This document shows positions 24,681 through 35,130 of a stretch of DNA of 64,000 bases, in pieces; position 1 is the stretch's first letter; each line of letters begins with the position of its first letter. The DNA lies in assembly GCA_019802505.1 (NCBI GenBank), contig JAFMOC010000030.1:1631001-1695000 (forward strand). Reading direction: 5' to 3'. This stretch comes from Corydoras sp. C115 (Eukaryota; Chordata; Actinopteri; Siluriformes; Callichthyidae). The notes beneath the pieces were generated by a model, which saw only the letters and a list, made by a program, of their open reading frames with translations, was not told where the DNA came from and ran no database searches. A program made the position numbers and the translations under genes.

Positions 24681-25654
24681 ATTTTTTATTATTACACACA
24701 CATTATATACACCGGTGTGTGTGTATATATATATATACACACACACACACAAAATACATACACACGTACATATACATACACAAAAAAATATGTATGTTAA
24801 GGTGGAGTTCAAACATTGCCTGTTTGGTGTAACATTGTTTAAGTGGCTCAGGAATAAAACAGAAGGTCAATCTATGCTTTACTAATCCAGTGTCACAGCC
24901 AGACTCTGCAGCTCTGACAGCAACCTGAAAGACCTGCCTAATTCAATCAAGATATCAATCAACATGTCCCAGATTGAGATCAGTCAGGAGATGCTCATTA
25001 TGCCCCCGGCCTTGTTCAGAACAAACCAACTGGAACAATAGGTGTCGTTGAGAAAAGAGACGAGAGATGGAGGACTCACATGTAAGCCTTCCCTCTTTTC
25101 GTAGGCAAGAGTCATTTAGCATGGCATTTAGCTGACAGTAGCTGTCAGACTGCCAGGACAAGTGCCAGATGATTGGGCATAATAAACCAAAGGGATCTCC
25201 AACAGGTACAGTTTAAAGGTCTGGCCACTGTCAATCAGTCCTGTCATTCTGTCTATACTGACCAGAGAGAGATTAGCAGAGGTTCATTTCATTAGATCCA
25301 ATTTGGGGAGCTTTATGTACATCATTTAAATATGGTGTCCATTACATTTTTGATTACTATTACTATAATAGTTTTGCTCATTTTTTATGTGCAACTCTTT
25401 AATAGATTAAAGAAAATAAACAAAACACAAGTACGTTTTGGCAAATAATAATGCACTGCAACTGTTAATAAAATAATAAACATCACAATATATAAAACAA
25501 TTCTAGTCAAAATACAGTCATGGAATAAGCAAATGTTTGCAATCTAGCTTCACAGACATTTGACAAGTGAGGACTCGTTAAACAGATCTGATTTCTCACG
25601 AGGAAATGCTGCCAGATGACTATTCCAGAGTGTCGTAAATTTCGACCCTTGTGT

Positions 25655-25815
25655 CAACACTCAACAACCATGGGCTTCTCTAAGCAGCTGACTACGGATC
25701 TAAAATTGAATCTAATTGCTGCCTTCAAGGCAAAAGACGACTATAAAATATGTCAAAGTGCTCCCAGCGTACAATTTTCACTGTCTAAACTGTATTTTAA
25801 AATTATAGTTAGAGG
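25655..25815 (+). mobile_element. possible Tc1-like transposase N-terminal fragment
   Basis: The plus-strand frame beginning MGFSKQLTTDLKLNLIAAFK, then KAKDDYKICQS, resembles the start of Tc1 transposases (KELSxDLRxKIVxAHKAGxGYKxIS). The similarity fades after about 40 residues. Confidence 0.4.
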
Positions 25816-26735
25816 AAATATGCAGCAAGGGATATCTCACATGGGATATTTACCTTACATTACTAATTATTTATTGCCTTAATATGTGCCCACTGCTTTT
25901 ATTTGTTATGCTTAAATACAGTGCAAAAGTATATATTAAAAAGGCATGTTGAAACGTGTGTAAGCTACAGAAGAACAGACAACAATATAATGTAAAATAT
26001 TTAAAATATTTTAAGATAGATGTTCTCCCTAAATAAAATGGTTCTATTGTTGACTTTTTACCCACATAAATAACAATAAAGCATATACTACTGATGCTTA
26101 CATACTGCAAATAAAGTAAATAATTGTACTGATACTGTGAATTATAAGAATAATAATAAAGATTTTGTTTAAAATATATTAAAAAAACACTTTTTTTGCA
26201 ACTTAGACATATCATCAAACAAACACAAAATATTAATACAAAAAATAAATGTATTTTATGTATGCTTTTGGATTTCCTGTTTAACTATAAATTTAATTAT
26301 TATTATATTGATTATTACTAATAAACTGACTTATACAGCATGAATCAATAGTTTGAGAACCCATATTTCCAGCTTTTACGGATTGTTGTGAAAACAACTT
26401 AAAACATCTTTTTTGTATGAAAAAAGTATTTTTATTCATTATTTTCCTAATTATTAAGTTCAATATGGAATGAAAATGTTTTGAATTTACAGAAAAAAAA
26501 CCCTACAAATTTATAGATGTCCCCTGTAGAGGACGTATTAACATACTGACACTAAAAAAGTCATTTAAGGAGGGGTTTTAAAACCAGACTGTAGGTTCAT
26601 TGTGTGATATTGGCATCATCGTTTAAAGTTCATTAGGCACACTAAAAAGAGGAGCGAGCTACATGGCCACAAAAAGGTTGAAAACCACAGTGTTAAACAT
26701 AGCAGAATAAAGCTGAATAAACAGAGAGGCCTGAC

Positions 26736-26890
26736 CTGTTCGGGTGTGAGGTCACGCTGCTCCAGTGCCAGCATCTCATATCCTACCATAAACTTGCGCA
26801 CTGTGGCTGAGCGAAGGAGGGGAGGGTAGTAGTGTGCGTGCAGTTGCCAGTGGCTCATATCATCCGCCAGATGACTTCCTGTTGGGGCTC
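26736..26890 (-). CDS. galt: galt penultimate coding exon (GALT C-terminal half with HAHYYPPLLRS motif)
   Basis: On the minus strand an acceptor (GTGCTTTAG) precedes 155 nt and a donor (CAG then GTCAGG). The first two bases complete a Gly codon, then 51 codons begin APTGSHLADDMSHWQLHAH and end RDLTPEQ. This is the very conserved GALT segment containing HWQLHAHYYPPLLRS and ATVRKFMVGYEMLA. In the family, both histidines of HAH belong to the structural metal site (E. coli His296/His298; human His319/His321). The residue before HWQ, Asn314 in human GALT (the Duarte variant site), is Ser here. No stop or frameshift is present, so the exon looks functional. Human GALT residue numbers are from memory. 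Confidence 0.97.
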
Positions 26891-27384
26891 CTAAAGCACA
26901 CAGATGAATCTTTTGATGTATTTTAGGTAGCAAAACAGCAAAGAGGTCGAAAACAAAGACCAACAGGTGACTTTAACTGATGAATAATATATGGATTATG
27001 TTGTGGCTTGCTATCATTGGTTTAAACCATGTATTGTATGATAGGAGAGGAGGTATGGTTAGTAATGCAATTATTGTTTCATGGATATTTTCCTTAAATT
27101 CTAGTCCCCCCTCCAAAAAAAAAGAAAACATCCAAAAAACAAACCAAAACAAAAAAAAAACTAATAATCTGTGACAAATATCAGAGACCCACGTATCTTG
27201 CATGGCAAAACAATGATCCTATGAACAATAAAATATGTATTTCTTGATTTTAAGGTGGCTTTTCCATCTATGGTCAGATTGTAACAGATTTTAATTCAGT
27301 TTATTTCAGAGTTTAACCTCAGGACAGCTTTAATGGCTTTTTCCTGACAGAAACAGCTACAAACTACAGTTTCCCATCAGTTTA

Positions 27385-27549
27385 CCCATCATCATGTCTT
27401 TGAAATGTGGGAGGTACAAAGTAAACCCACTCAGGTAAAGGGAAAACATACAGTCTCCACACAAAAATGACATTTGTTTGGCCGAAATGGGAATCGAACC
27501 AGGGAATTTTTTGCTCTGGGGCCCAGGTGCTAACCATTGCACCACCGCT
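27385..27549 (-). repeat. old V-SINE, divergent subfamily
   Basis: Minus-strand landmarks: GCGGTGGTGCAATGGTTAGCAC (head), GGTTCGATTCC (B-box), GGAGACTGTATGTTTTCCC and GTGGGTTTACTTTGTACCTCC (core). The sequence differs clearly from the young copies. Confidence 0.7.
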
Positions 27550-28927
27550 AGAGCTGCATTAACAGTTAATCATTTCAACATTATGTTTTGAAATTCACAA
27601 AAATTGAAAATGATAAATGAACTTAGACAGTGTTTGGACATGCTCAATAATGCTTGCTGCCGATTTGATGGTGTGGAAAAGACAAGCAACTGGCGGTGAC
27701 AGGTAAAACATTGAATCCATTATTGCAGTCCATCGGGTATCACATTAAGACTTCATAAACAGGAGGAATTTTATTTTTCCACCACTGATGTGAATGCAAT
27801 GCAAATAGTCCAGTTAAACAGTTAGGGGACAGATTAAAGCTGACACAAAGAGAGCCTCACAAAGCAATTCACTCCACCGGGGTCTAGTTAGAGCCCTAAT
27901 TAAGAATGCAGTGACTCTAGAAGCATATGAAAATGGCTGAGAGCCAGTGGCACGTGAGAAATCTCTCATAAGACTTCACGGTACATTTTAAGTTGTAAGC
28001 TAGCCATGAGAACCAGTGCTTTGGCCGAGGTCCCAGCATGCTTATCCTTGTAATAATGAATGAAAAGCGTAGCATGCAAGTTAAATATGAATCCTCCTGT
28101 CTGCTTCAATAAAATTACAGTTAATATCCTTCTTTGACATCCACTTTCTCTGTGGCTAAGCTAGTCTAGGCCGAGGATTGTTATTGGGTATTAGGGACAC
28201 TGTTATCCTCTCAACATGCATATGTGTTTAGATCCACATATTCACACATTCTCTCACACTTGTTGGTGAAGCCAGGACATCTCGAGTTTCATATCTCTTG
28301 TGTTGACTTATCCTGGTTTGGATTGGTCTCTGGTTTCTGTGTAAAGTTATGAGACGATCGCTGGACGACTGCCATTTATAATTCATGCCATAGGAAGTAA
28401 TTTCCATCTTATTTCCAGAAATGCAATCCCCACAGTAAGGTTAGGAACTGCAATATTGTTTAGCTTATAGCCCAAACAGCAAGTTGGCTGATCCAGACCT
28501 GAGTCGACATGACACACTACTTAAATATCAATATACCCAAGTAAAGAAAAACCAATCAGCAGCACTATGACTTAATCATAGCCATCATAATAAACATTTC
28601 ACTTCCAACAACCACAGCTTCTTTTTAATAGGTTTTCACTTAACCAAGCCTTAAAATCTGAACACCCTAAAAAATCAATTGACCAAAATCAACATGAAAG
28701 CTTTGGTTGAAGAAAAGAAATGAGTCCCTCAAAAAACAATTTAGACCAAACAAGCAGACACACACACAAAAAAAAATCACAATTAATCACCAAAACAGAA
28801 CTTTGTAAAAAATATATATTTTTTTTTAAAGTATTGAGGAACAGTACACTTAATGACAAGCACAGGACATCAAGAAAGGGTTTTCTAATCAATAAAATCA
28901 AAGAAAAATCAGATTATTTAAACTTTG

Positions 28928-29330
28928 TCATTTAGCAGATGCTTTTAACCAAATCAACTTACAAAATGAAAAGTCAGTCGTTAAAAAGGAACCAGTTACA
29001 CTGTAGTATTATCAAACCTTATTTAATTGGATTCACATCTAGATTTACCCCACCTTATTTTATTATTTAAAATATATATGGGTTTTGAGTTTCTTGTAAA
29101 TGTTGAGCATTGTCAGCATTACAGACGACGTGGGAAGATTGCTGTGAATGATATGAAATGAGAACTTCATGGTGCCACAGTGAGGTTGAATCTCCAGGCA
29201 ACATTCCTCACTAGATGTAAAGGATTCAGGGTGTATCTTTGAAAAACTGAGTTTAGGTAGGAGGTGCAGATCCAGAGATTGTCCTGAAGGCCAGATTCAG
29301 ACTTACCATGGTAACCACTAATGTTCTTTC
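28928..29330 (-). repeat. family 3 repeat, long degraded copy
   Basis: TCATTTAGCAGATGCTTTTAACC and AACTTACAAAATGAAAAGTCAGTCG, then ACACTGTAGTATTATCAAACC, match the tail and body of the copy at 14733-14945. The sequence from about 29100 on may be a further part of the same element. Confidence 0.5.
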
Positions 29331-30529
29331 ACCAGTTAAGGGGAATCATGTTCTGTGAGTCATCAGAATGAAGTTTACTCTGCAGTCATTTCAGCTCATT
29401 TACCAGCAGTTTTATTTCAATATCATTTTGAAATATAATGAATTAATTAGAAAAGATTAACATAAACATTGCGAAAATTAATTAACTGGATTATTTCCAG
29501 TAAAAACAGGCTGTACAGTTCTAACCAAATTAATAAACAAGCCATTAGATGTTTTGTATTTTTATCATTATAAATTGGGGGCAACGTGAATTGAATAGTC
29601 ATTTTTTCATGTTCTAACGTCAGATTCTGTCCAAATAATGCATTTAATACAATCACTCATCATTGATTGTAATGATGCAAGCATCATCATTCATCACAAT
29701 CAAGCCATAAACAAAACATCTGAAAATCTGACCGGACTTATATTTTTACAATTATGTCTTTGATTTCTTGTAGCAACCTGTTTCTCCCTACATTTGAAAA
29801 ACGTGCCAGTTGGTGGCTTAATACATGGATGTGTGAATTTACGATGCGCAATGATTAATTAACACCCTGTGCAGGGATTAAACCTCGTTGCACCTGGGGT
29901 TCATGAGTAAGGCTTGTGACCCATTGTGATTGTAATGAAGAATTTGCTAAAGAGGACTGAGTACAGACTTGATTGGATTCATCTCTTTAGTCATTTTAAA
30001 CCTCAAATGAAAAAAGTACTTAGATACTGGAGGATCCACAAATGCATTATTCCCTGTGGCACATTCAACAGCATCATCTTAACAAAACCTTTTCTCTTGG
30101 AGGATTATGAGTCTTATTGTGAGCTGGCTGCATGGTCATGGGAAGGATTTTTAGGAACAACGAAACCTTAAAATTGAAGATGCAATTAAAGACTAAATAT
30201 CACAAACTAAACATAAACGCTTTTATAATGAAGGCTCTTGTAATGTGTCCATTGTGCAGTAGTACATTTCTCTCTATATATGACTTAAAATCAACCTTCG
30301 TAATGCTGAATGTAGAACAAAGAATAGTTTTAAAATGTACTTTAACTCTGAAAATACAGACATGTGAATTTCTGCACAACCATGCACAGGAAGGACATGC
30401 AGAGTCTAGACTGCTGTATCCCCAAAGGGGGGGATCAAACCCTGTCTTGCAGTGCGGTGAAAGTACTAAATTATCGAGCCCCTAAAGGGACATGTGTAAA
30501 AAAAAAAATATTTATATGTCATGAGCATG

Positions 30530-30682
30530 AAATAAGTGGTTCTCACAAGATATTATGTCATGCTTACAAGTTATAATTTTGTGTACAAGTTATTATCTCA
30601 TGATCACAAATCATTATCTCGTGATCATGACAAAGTGGTGCTCATTAGATATTATTTTGTAATAATGAGTTATTATCTCATG
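30530..30682. repeat. degenerate tandem repeat with the TTATTATCTCATGATCACAA motif
   Basis: The units ACAAGTTATTATCTCATGATC and AAATCATTATCTCGTGATCATGA, with earlier and later decayed units, recur with about 30-34 bp spacing. A V-SINE begins at the end of the array. Confidence 0.6.
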
Positions 30683-31016
30683 AGGCACGGTGGCTTAGTG
30701 GTTAGCACGTTCTCGTCTCAGCACAAGGGATTCCCGGTTTGAGTTTCCTTGTTCTCCCCGTGTCCGTGTGGGTTTCTTCCGGGTTCTCGGTTTCCTCCCA
30801 CTGTCCAAAAACATGGATCAAGGTCAACTGAATTCTCCAAATTGCCCCATATAGAGTGTGTTTGTGTGTGTGTCTGTGTGAGTAAGTGTTTGCCCAGTGA
30901 TACATTGGCGCCCTGTCCTGGGTGTATCTGCCCACTGCCTGAAACGTTCTCCCCTGGATGGGAATGGGGAACCCCCCCGTGAGTAGAGGATAAAGCAGAA
31001 GATAATGGATGGATAA
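30683..31016 (+). repeat. V-SINE copy with small internal losses
   Basis: AGGCACGGTGGCTTAGTGG head, then the B-box region damaged (CCCGGTTTGAGTTTCC, skipping the GAATCCCCATCTGGGTG part), core, body and GGATGGATA tail. The damaged B-box should impair pol III transcription. Confidence 0.92.
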
Positions 31017-33019
31017 TCACTGAATATGGTGTAGTAGGTCAGAAAAAGCATTTGCACGTTATGACATAAAATATTGCGACAAACTTTTTTTTTTGCCAAT
31101 TAATCAAAATCAGGTTTTAAATTCTGCACATTATATTTAATCAGTGCCACATCAAATCAGTTTTAAACCTGTAATTAACATTCAAATGTCAGAGAAAAAC
31201 ATTAACAGATGTCTTTACACGGATAGCACGACCTAAAATAAAAGCTGAATTACAGGATCTGTTCATTATCAAACATTTGTAGGATGCTCTATGAATAACT
31301 TCCTCAGTCTGGGCGCCTGGAGCACAGTTCACCATCCTTTCTTTTCCCACCTTAATAAATGAATTCATAAAAAAAGGGACGGCCATGCTGAATTATTCAA
31401 TGTGAAATACATTTTATTACTTGGTGAAAGAGAAGAGCTGAGGTTTGTTATATAAGCCTGGAGACAAGCACTGAACTAGACTGTGTGATTCATTTTGGTC
31501 CTCTGAGTGAGACGCAACAGCTTGGGGCTACCGAATCTTAAAAGGTGGTCATGATGCTCCGGCAGCCGCACTTTACTTGTGAGAGGCTGCTCACCCGTTT
31601 TTTTTACTTCTCTAATATTACATGGTGTTTAATTTATGATTTACAGCTACTTCAGCAGGGATGTTGGTAACAGCTGGAGTCAAACAATTAATTCAACTAT
31701 TAATTCAATCTATTAAATTCAATCAATGTCCTTCAACCATCATCTGCTACCAAAAAAAACAAAACAAAAGAAAACAACGATTAAGATGTTTTTATACCGT
31801 ACATTCATCTAAATCTGTTTCATGCACAATCTACAGAGAGTTAATATTGGTTAAAGTTCATCAGCACCAAATGTCTTACTTGCTGAATGGCGATGGAAGC
31901 TAATTGGCTTTTCGTCTCTCTTGTGCACCGGCCTGTTTATTCCATTGGTGACAAAAACAAAACATTTTTCCCTAAAATTAACAAGCTCTATTGGAGAAAA
32001 GAGCAATGTCTTTTTTTCCCCTTTTTTTTATAAAGTGACATGTAGTGGCATTCTCTATTAATTGCAATGCTCTCAGCCTTCAGTGGCTGAAAGAAGCAAT
32101 CTTTTGGCAGACCAATTAAGACGGCAGAAAAAGGAAGGGGATTGTTGGACATCAGAAGAGAAGCACTTTGGAAAAGACTGAGAATAAAGGGCAAAGTGTG
32201 AAGTGTGAAGAACGGGTCTTGGGGGGAAGTTGACATATGCAGAAAGAAGCCCTGAGCCTAAAGAACAATGCTGTCAGAAAATGGAAGCAAAGCTTTTGTA
32301 AATGGAGTAAATGTAGCTCTGTAATCTTTCATGGTAAGAACCACTTGCTGGGTGTTCTCACTGACTCTGACTGCAGGATGCTTTTTCATGAATAACTCTT
32401 CCTAATCTGCTCCCAAGGACCATCTTGCTTTTCCTTGATTTGTTCAATTACGACCTGATTTACTGATGCTGCAAGGCTTTTCCAGACAAAATGTGTATTA
32501 AAATGTAATAACAGGGAGTTAAGTTATTCGTACAAGTAAATTAACTTGTCCTTATGTGTCACAACTTATATAAATATGTCACAGATTAAGCTTTTTCACT
32601 CAAGACTGTAATTATTCTATTTGCTTGGCTGTGTGGATATATACAGTAAATACACCCACCAACAAGCAGCAGCATTAAAAGCTCTAACACGTTTTTATTC
32701 TGTGACTGATTGGATTTAAATTAACTTGAGATTACTTTAAGTGATACAATATGAGTACAATAAGATATTATGTTCAGAAATTGTTATTTTGCGAAATATA
32801 TGAGCTCTTTATATTTGATCATACTACAATACAGACAGGTGGATAACAAAGGCATATTTATATTTAAATTATTATTATTTCTTATTTAACTGCATGCTTT
32901 TAAAATTGTGAGAAGTTTGAGGATGGCCTTTGTCCGTTCGACATGGTTATGCTCGAGTGCAAAAAGCAAGGAGCAAATGCACGGTTGGGGTGAGTTTAGA
33001 GTGAACAAGCTGGACTGGC
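31017..33019. other. galt intron stretch, nothing recognised
   Basis: AT-rich, no named repeat or coding signature. Confidence 0.5.
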
Positions 33020-33230
33020 TCACATACGTTGAGCCTTGACCTAAAACTCATTAAACACTTTTGGGATGAACTAGAACAGAGATTGTGGGTCAGGTCATGT
33101 AGTCCAACCTTGCCGGACCTCACAGCTGTTATTCTAAATGAATTAGAATGAATAGATGAATTAATAATAAATAGGCACATAGGCACACTGCAGAAACTTG
33201 TAAAAAAAAAAAAAAAAACCTTTTTGTTTA
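33020..33230 (+). mobile_element. Tc1-like transposase C-terminal fossil
   Basis: The plus-strand translation around 33030-33145 reads DLKLIKHFWDELEQRLW and TLPDLTAVILNELE, matching the DLNPIEHLWDELERR and PDLTxAIL blocks at the C-terminus of Tc1 transposases. The rest of the gene is absent. Confidence 0.65.
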
Positions 33231-33273
33231 CAGTTGCTATAACAACAAAAATACCAGAAACCGAAATATCATT

Positions 33274-33463
33274 CAAACCGGATTCCAAAAAAGTTGGGAC
33301 ACTAAACAAATTGTGAATAAAAACTGAATGCAATGATGTGGAGATGGCAAATGTCAATATTTTATTCGTAATAGAACAGATCAAAAGTTAAATCTGAGTA
33401 AATGTAACATTTGAAAGGTAAAATATGTTGAATCAAAATCCACCATTTTTGGAATCCGGTTTG
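33274..33463. mobile_element. 190-bp MITE with perfect 18-bp terminal inverted repeats
   Basis: CAAACCGGATTCCAAAAA at 33274-33291 is the exact reverse complement of TTTTTGGAATCCGGTTTG at 33446-33463. The start continues AAGTTGGGACAC, as in a common fish Tc1-like family (recall). No coding capacity. The right flank begins TA; the left flank is TT, so the TA duplication may be mutated. Confidence 0.85.
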
Positions 33464-34649
33464 TAAATTATTTTCGTTGTAATGTGTTGTAATGTGTCAA
33501 TTTCAGATATGACTCATCCACAGTACTTATCCCTGACTAAAACCCATATGATAAACACTCTGTTGGATTTAAACAAGTCCTAAATTACTTATTACACTCA
33601 CTCTGTATATGGATTACTTTATTTGCATATCAATTTGGCATGCAGTGTTATTATTCACCCAACACAGAGACTGTTCTCTATAAGTTTATTATTCATAAAA
33701 CAGCTCGTCTGCTAATTTTTGTGGGAAATCAAATACTACAGAGTCCAGATTTATAAAACTAAGGGGAAGGAACAGCGAGCCACGGGAATGTAGACAAGAA
33801 AGGATCTTGAACTGACAGAACGTCATGCCTGCTATAGATAGTGAAGAGTGACTGAGTGAGTGTGGCTGTGAAAACCCAGCATCCCTTTTTCGCCGGCTTG
33901 CCTGCAGATGCGCATGTGAAAGCAAATAAGACAAATAAATTGACTGTTTTTCATGCCTTCTAGGCAGACAGCCATCCCGGCTTTTCCTTATTAGTCTTCT
34001 ACTAGAGGTCAATTACCCGGACATATTGAGAAAATAACTTCTGTTTTAACTTTCCTGACTGTGGCCCGGCTTTGTAAACACACGCCTAATGAAAATAATT
34101 CATGCCCATCTTTGTTCAAAGCTCAGAAACAGCCATTGCTGAACACCCCCCACCCCCCAAGTCCCTCCTGAGACTGAAGTAGATCACCCACAGCTAAGTT
34201 AACCACAGTGATGCTTGAAAGTTATGAACCCTTAAGAATTCATGTTTTGATTTTCGCATGAATATGAACCAAAACAAACTAATTTGTATATTAAGGAAAA
34301 TTGATCTCGTATTAGATACAGTATCTAAGTGGCAAAAGGAAGTGCAGTTGGAAAGTGTAATTGACACAAAACACTTTAGTTTAAATAACAGAAAAATAAT
34401 TAGGTCTCAGTGGGTGTCATGTTTTCTTCTGGGAATGGATCACACAGAACAGAAATCCATCTGAAGTCTGAATCCACAGACAACCCACAAAAACTGTGTA
34501 CAAATGACTGACATCCACACTTACTGTTAACACGTGTAAAAGGTTGACCAAAAAAAAACAGCCAGACAGGTCACACAGAGGTCACTAGGTCTACTTGCAT
34601 TTTATTGAGTCATTTTGCTTTTAATCAAAATTGACATAGAAGTAGCACA

Positions 34650-34792
34650 ATTTTATGGTTGGGGTTAAACAGGGTCAGCCATTATACAGCACCACTAGAG
34701 CAATGAGGATCAATAGTCCTGCTCAAGGGCCCACATTGCCATATTTTTGTGGACCAAACCTCCAACTTGCAGCCCAAACACTGAACTGCCTT
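34650..34792 (-). repeat. degraded SINE2 copy
   Basis: GGTTGGGGTTAAACAGGGTCAG, CTAGAGCAATGAGGATC, CTGCTCAAGGGCCCACATTG and CAACTTGCAGCCCAAACACTGAAC follow the SINE2 order on the minus strand. Another head-like fragment (AACACTGAGCTACCACA) is at 34860-34953 and a weak one at 35030-35130. Confidence 0.6.
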
Positions 34793-35130
34793 CAATACAG
34801 ACTTAAAGTCATTTTGCAACGCGTCAGAGCACAAGTTAGGTAATGAAACTAGATGCATGGATGCAACAATGGGTAAACTTTTTGGCTATGGTTTCACCCT
34901 TGACTATTAGACTGATAGACCACCACTCTAAACACTGAGCTACCACAGCCTCAATACACACTTTAACCAGTAAGTTAATTACAAGCATACAAAGTAGATT
35001 AGGGTAGATTCAAGGCAAAGCGTCACGATACAGATTCCCCAGATACAACAGGTTGGGAAACCACATTGGTTACTTTGGTGGACTTGAGGTTCAACCGCCA
35101 ATTCTTTTGGCTGCTAACCCAACATTGTGA

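Larger units (their letters stand above)
23170..26735 (-). other. galt: galt intron between penultimate and terminal coding exons (3.6 kb)
   Basis: The intron is bounded by GT (26734-26735) and AG (23170-23171) in minus-strand orientation and joins codons cleanly in phase 0. It holds a 200-bp TG/TA/CA microsatellite block, a second small one, and a possible Tc1-like N-terminal fragment at 25655-25815. A 195-codon plus-strand open frame at 23148-23735 lies mostly inside it and resembles nothing I know. 23736-24480 and 25816-26735 show no feature I can name beyond AT-rich sequence. Confidence 0.9.

Noticed and set aside
24353..24885. Tyr/Ile-rich open frames on both strands
   Set aside because: Direct translation of the TA/TG/CA microsatellite.
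26630..26700. Possible hAT-type terminus (GTTGAAAACCACAGTG)
   Set aside because: Resembles hAT/Charlie end sequences only loosely, with no partner end or target duplication in view.
30530..30682. CRISPR-like regularly spaced repeat
   Set aside because: Units are degenerate, there are no unique spacers, and the context is a vertebrate intron.
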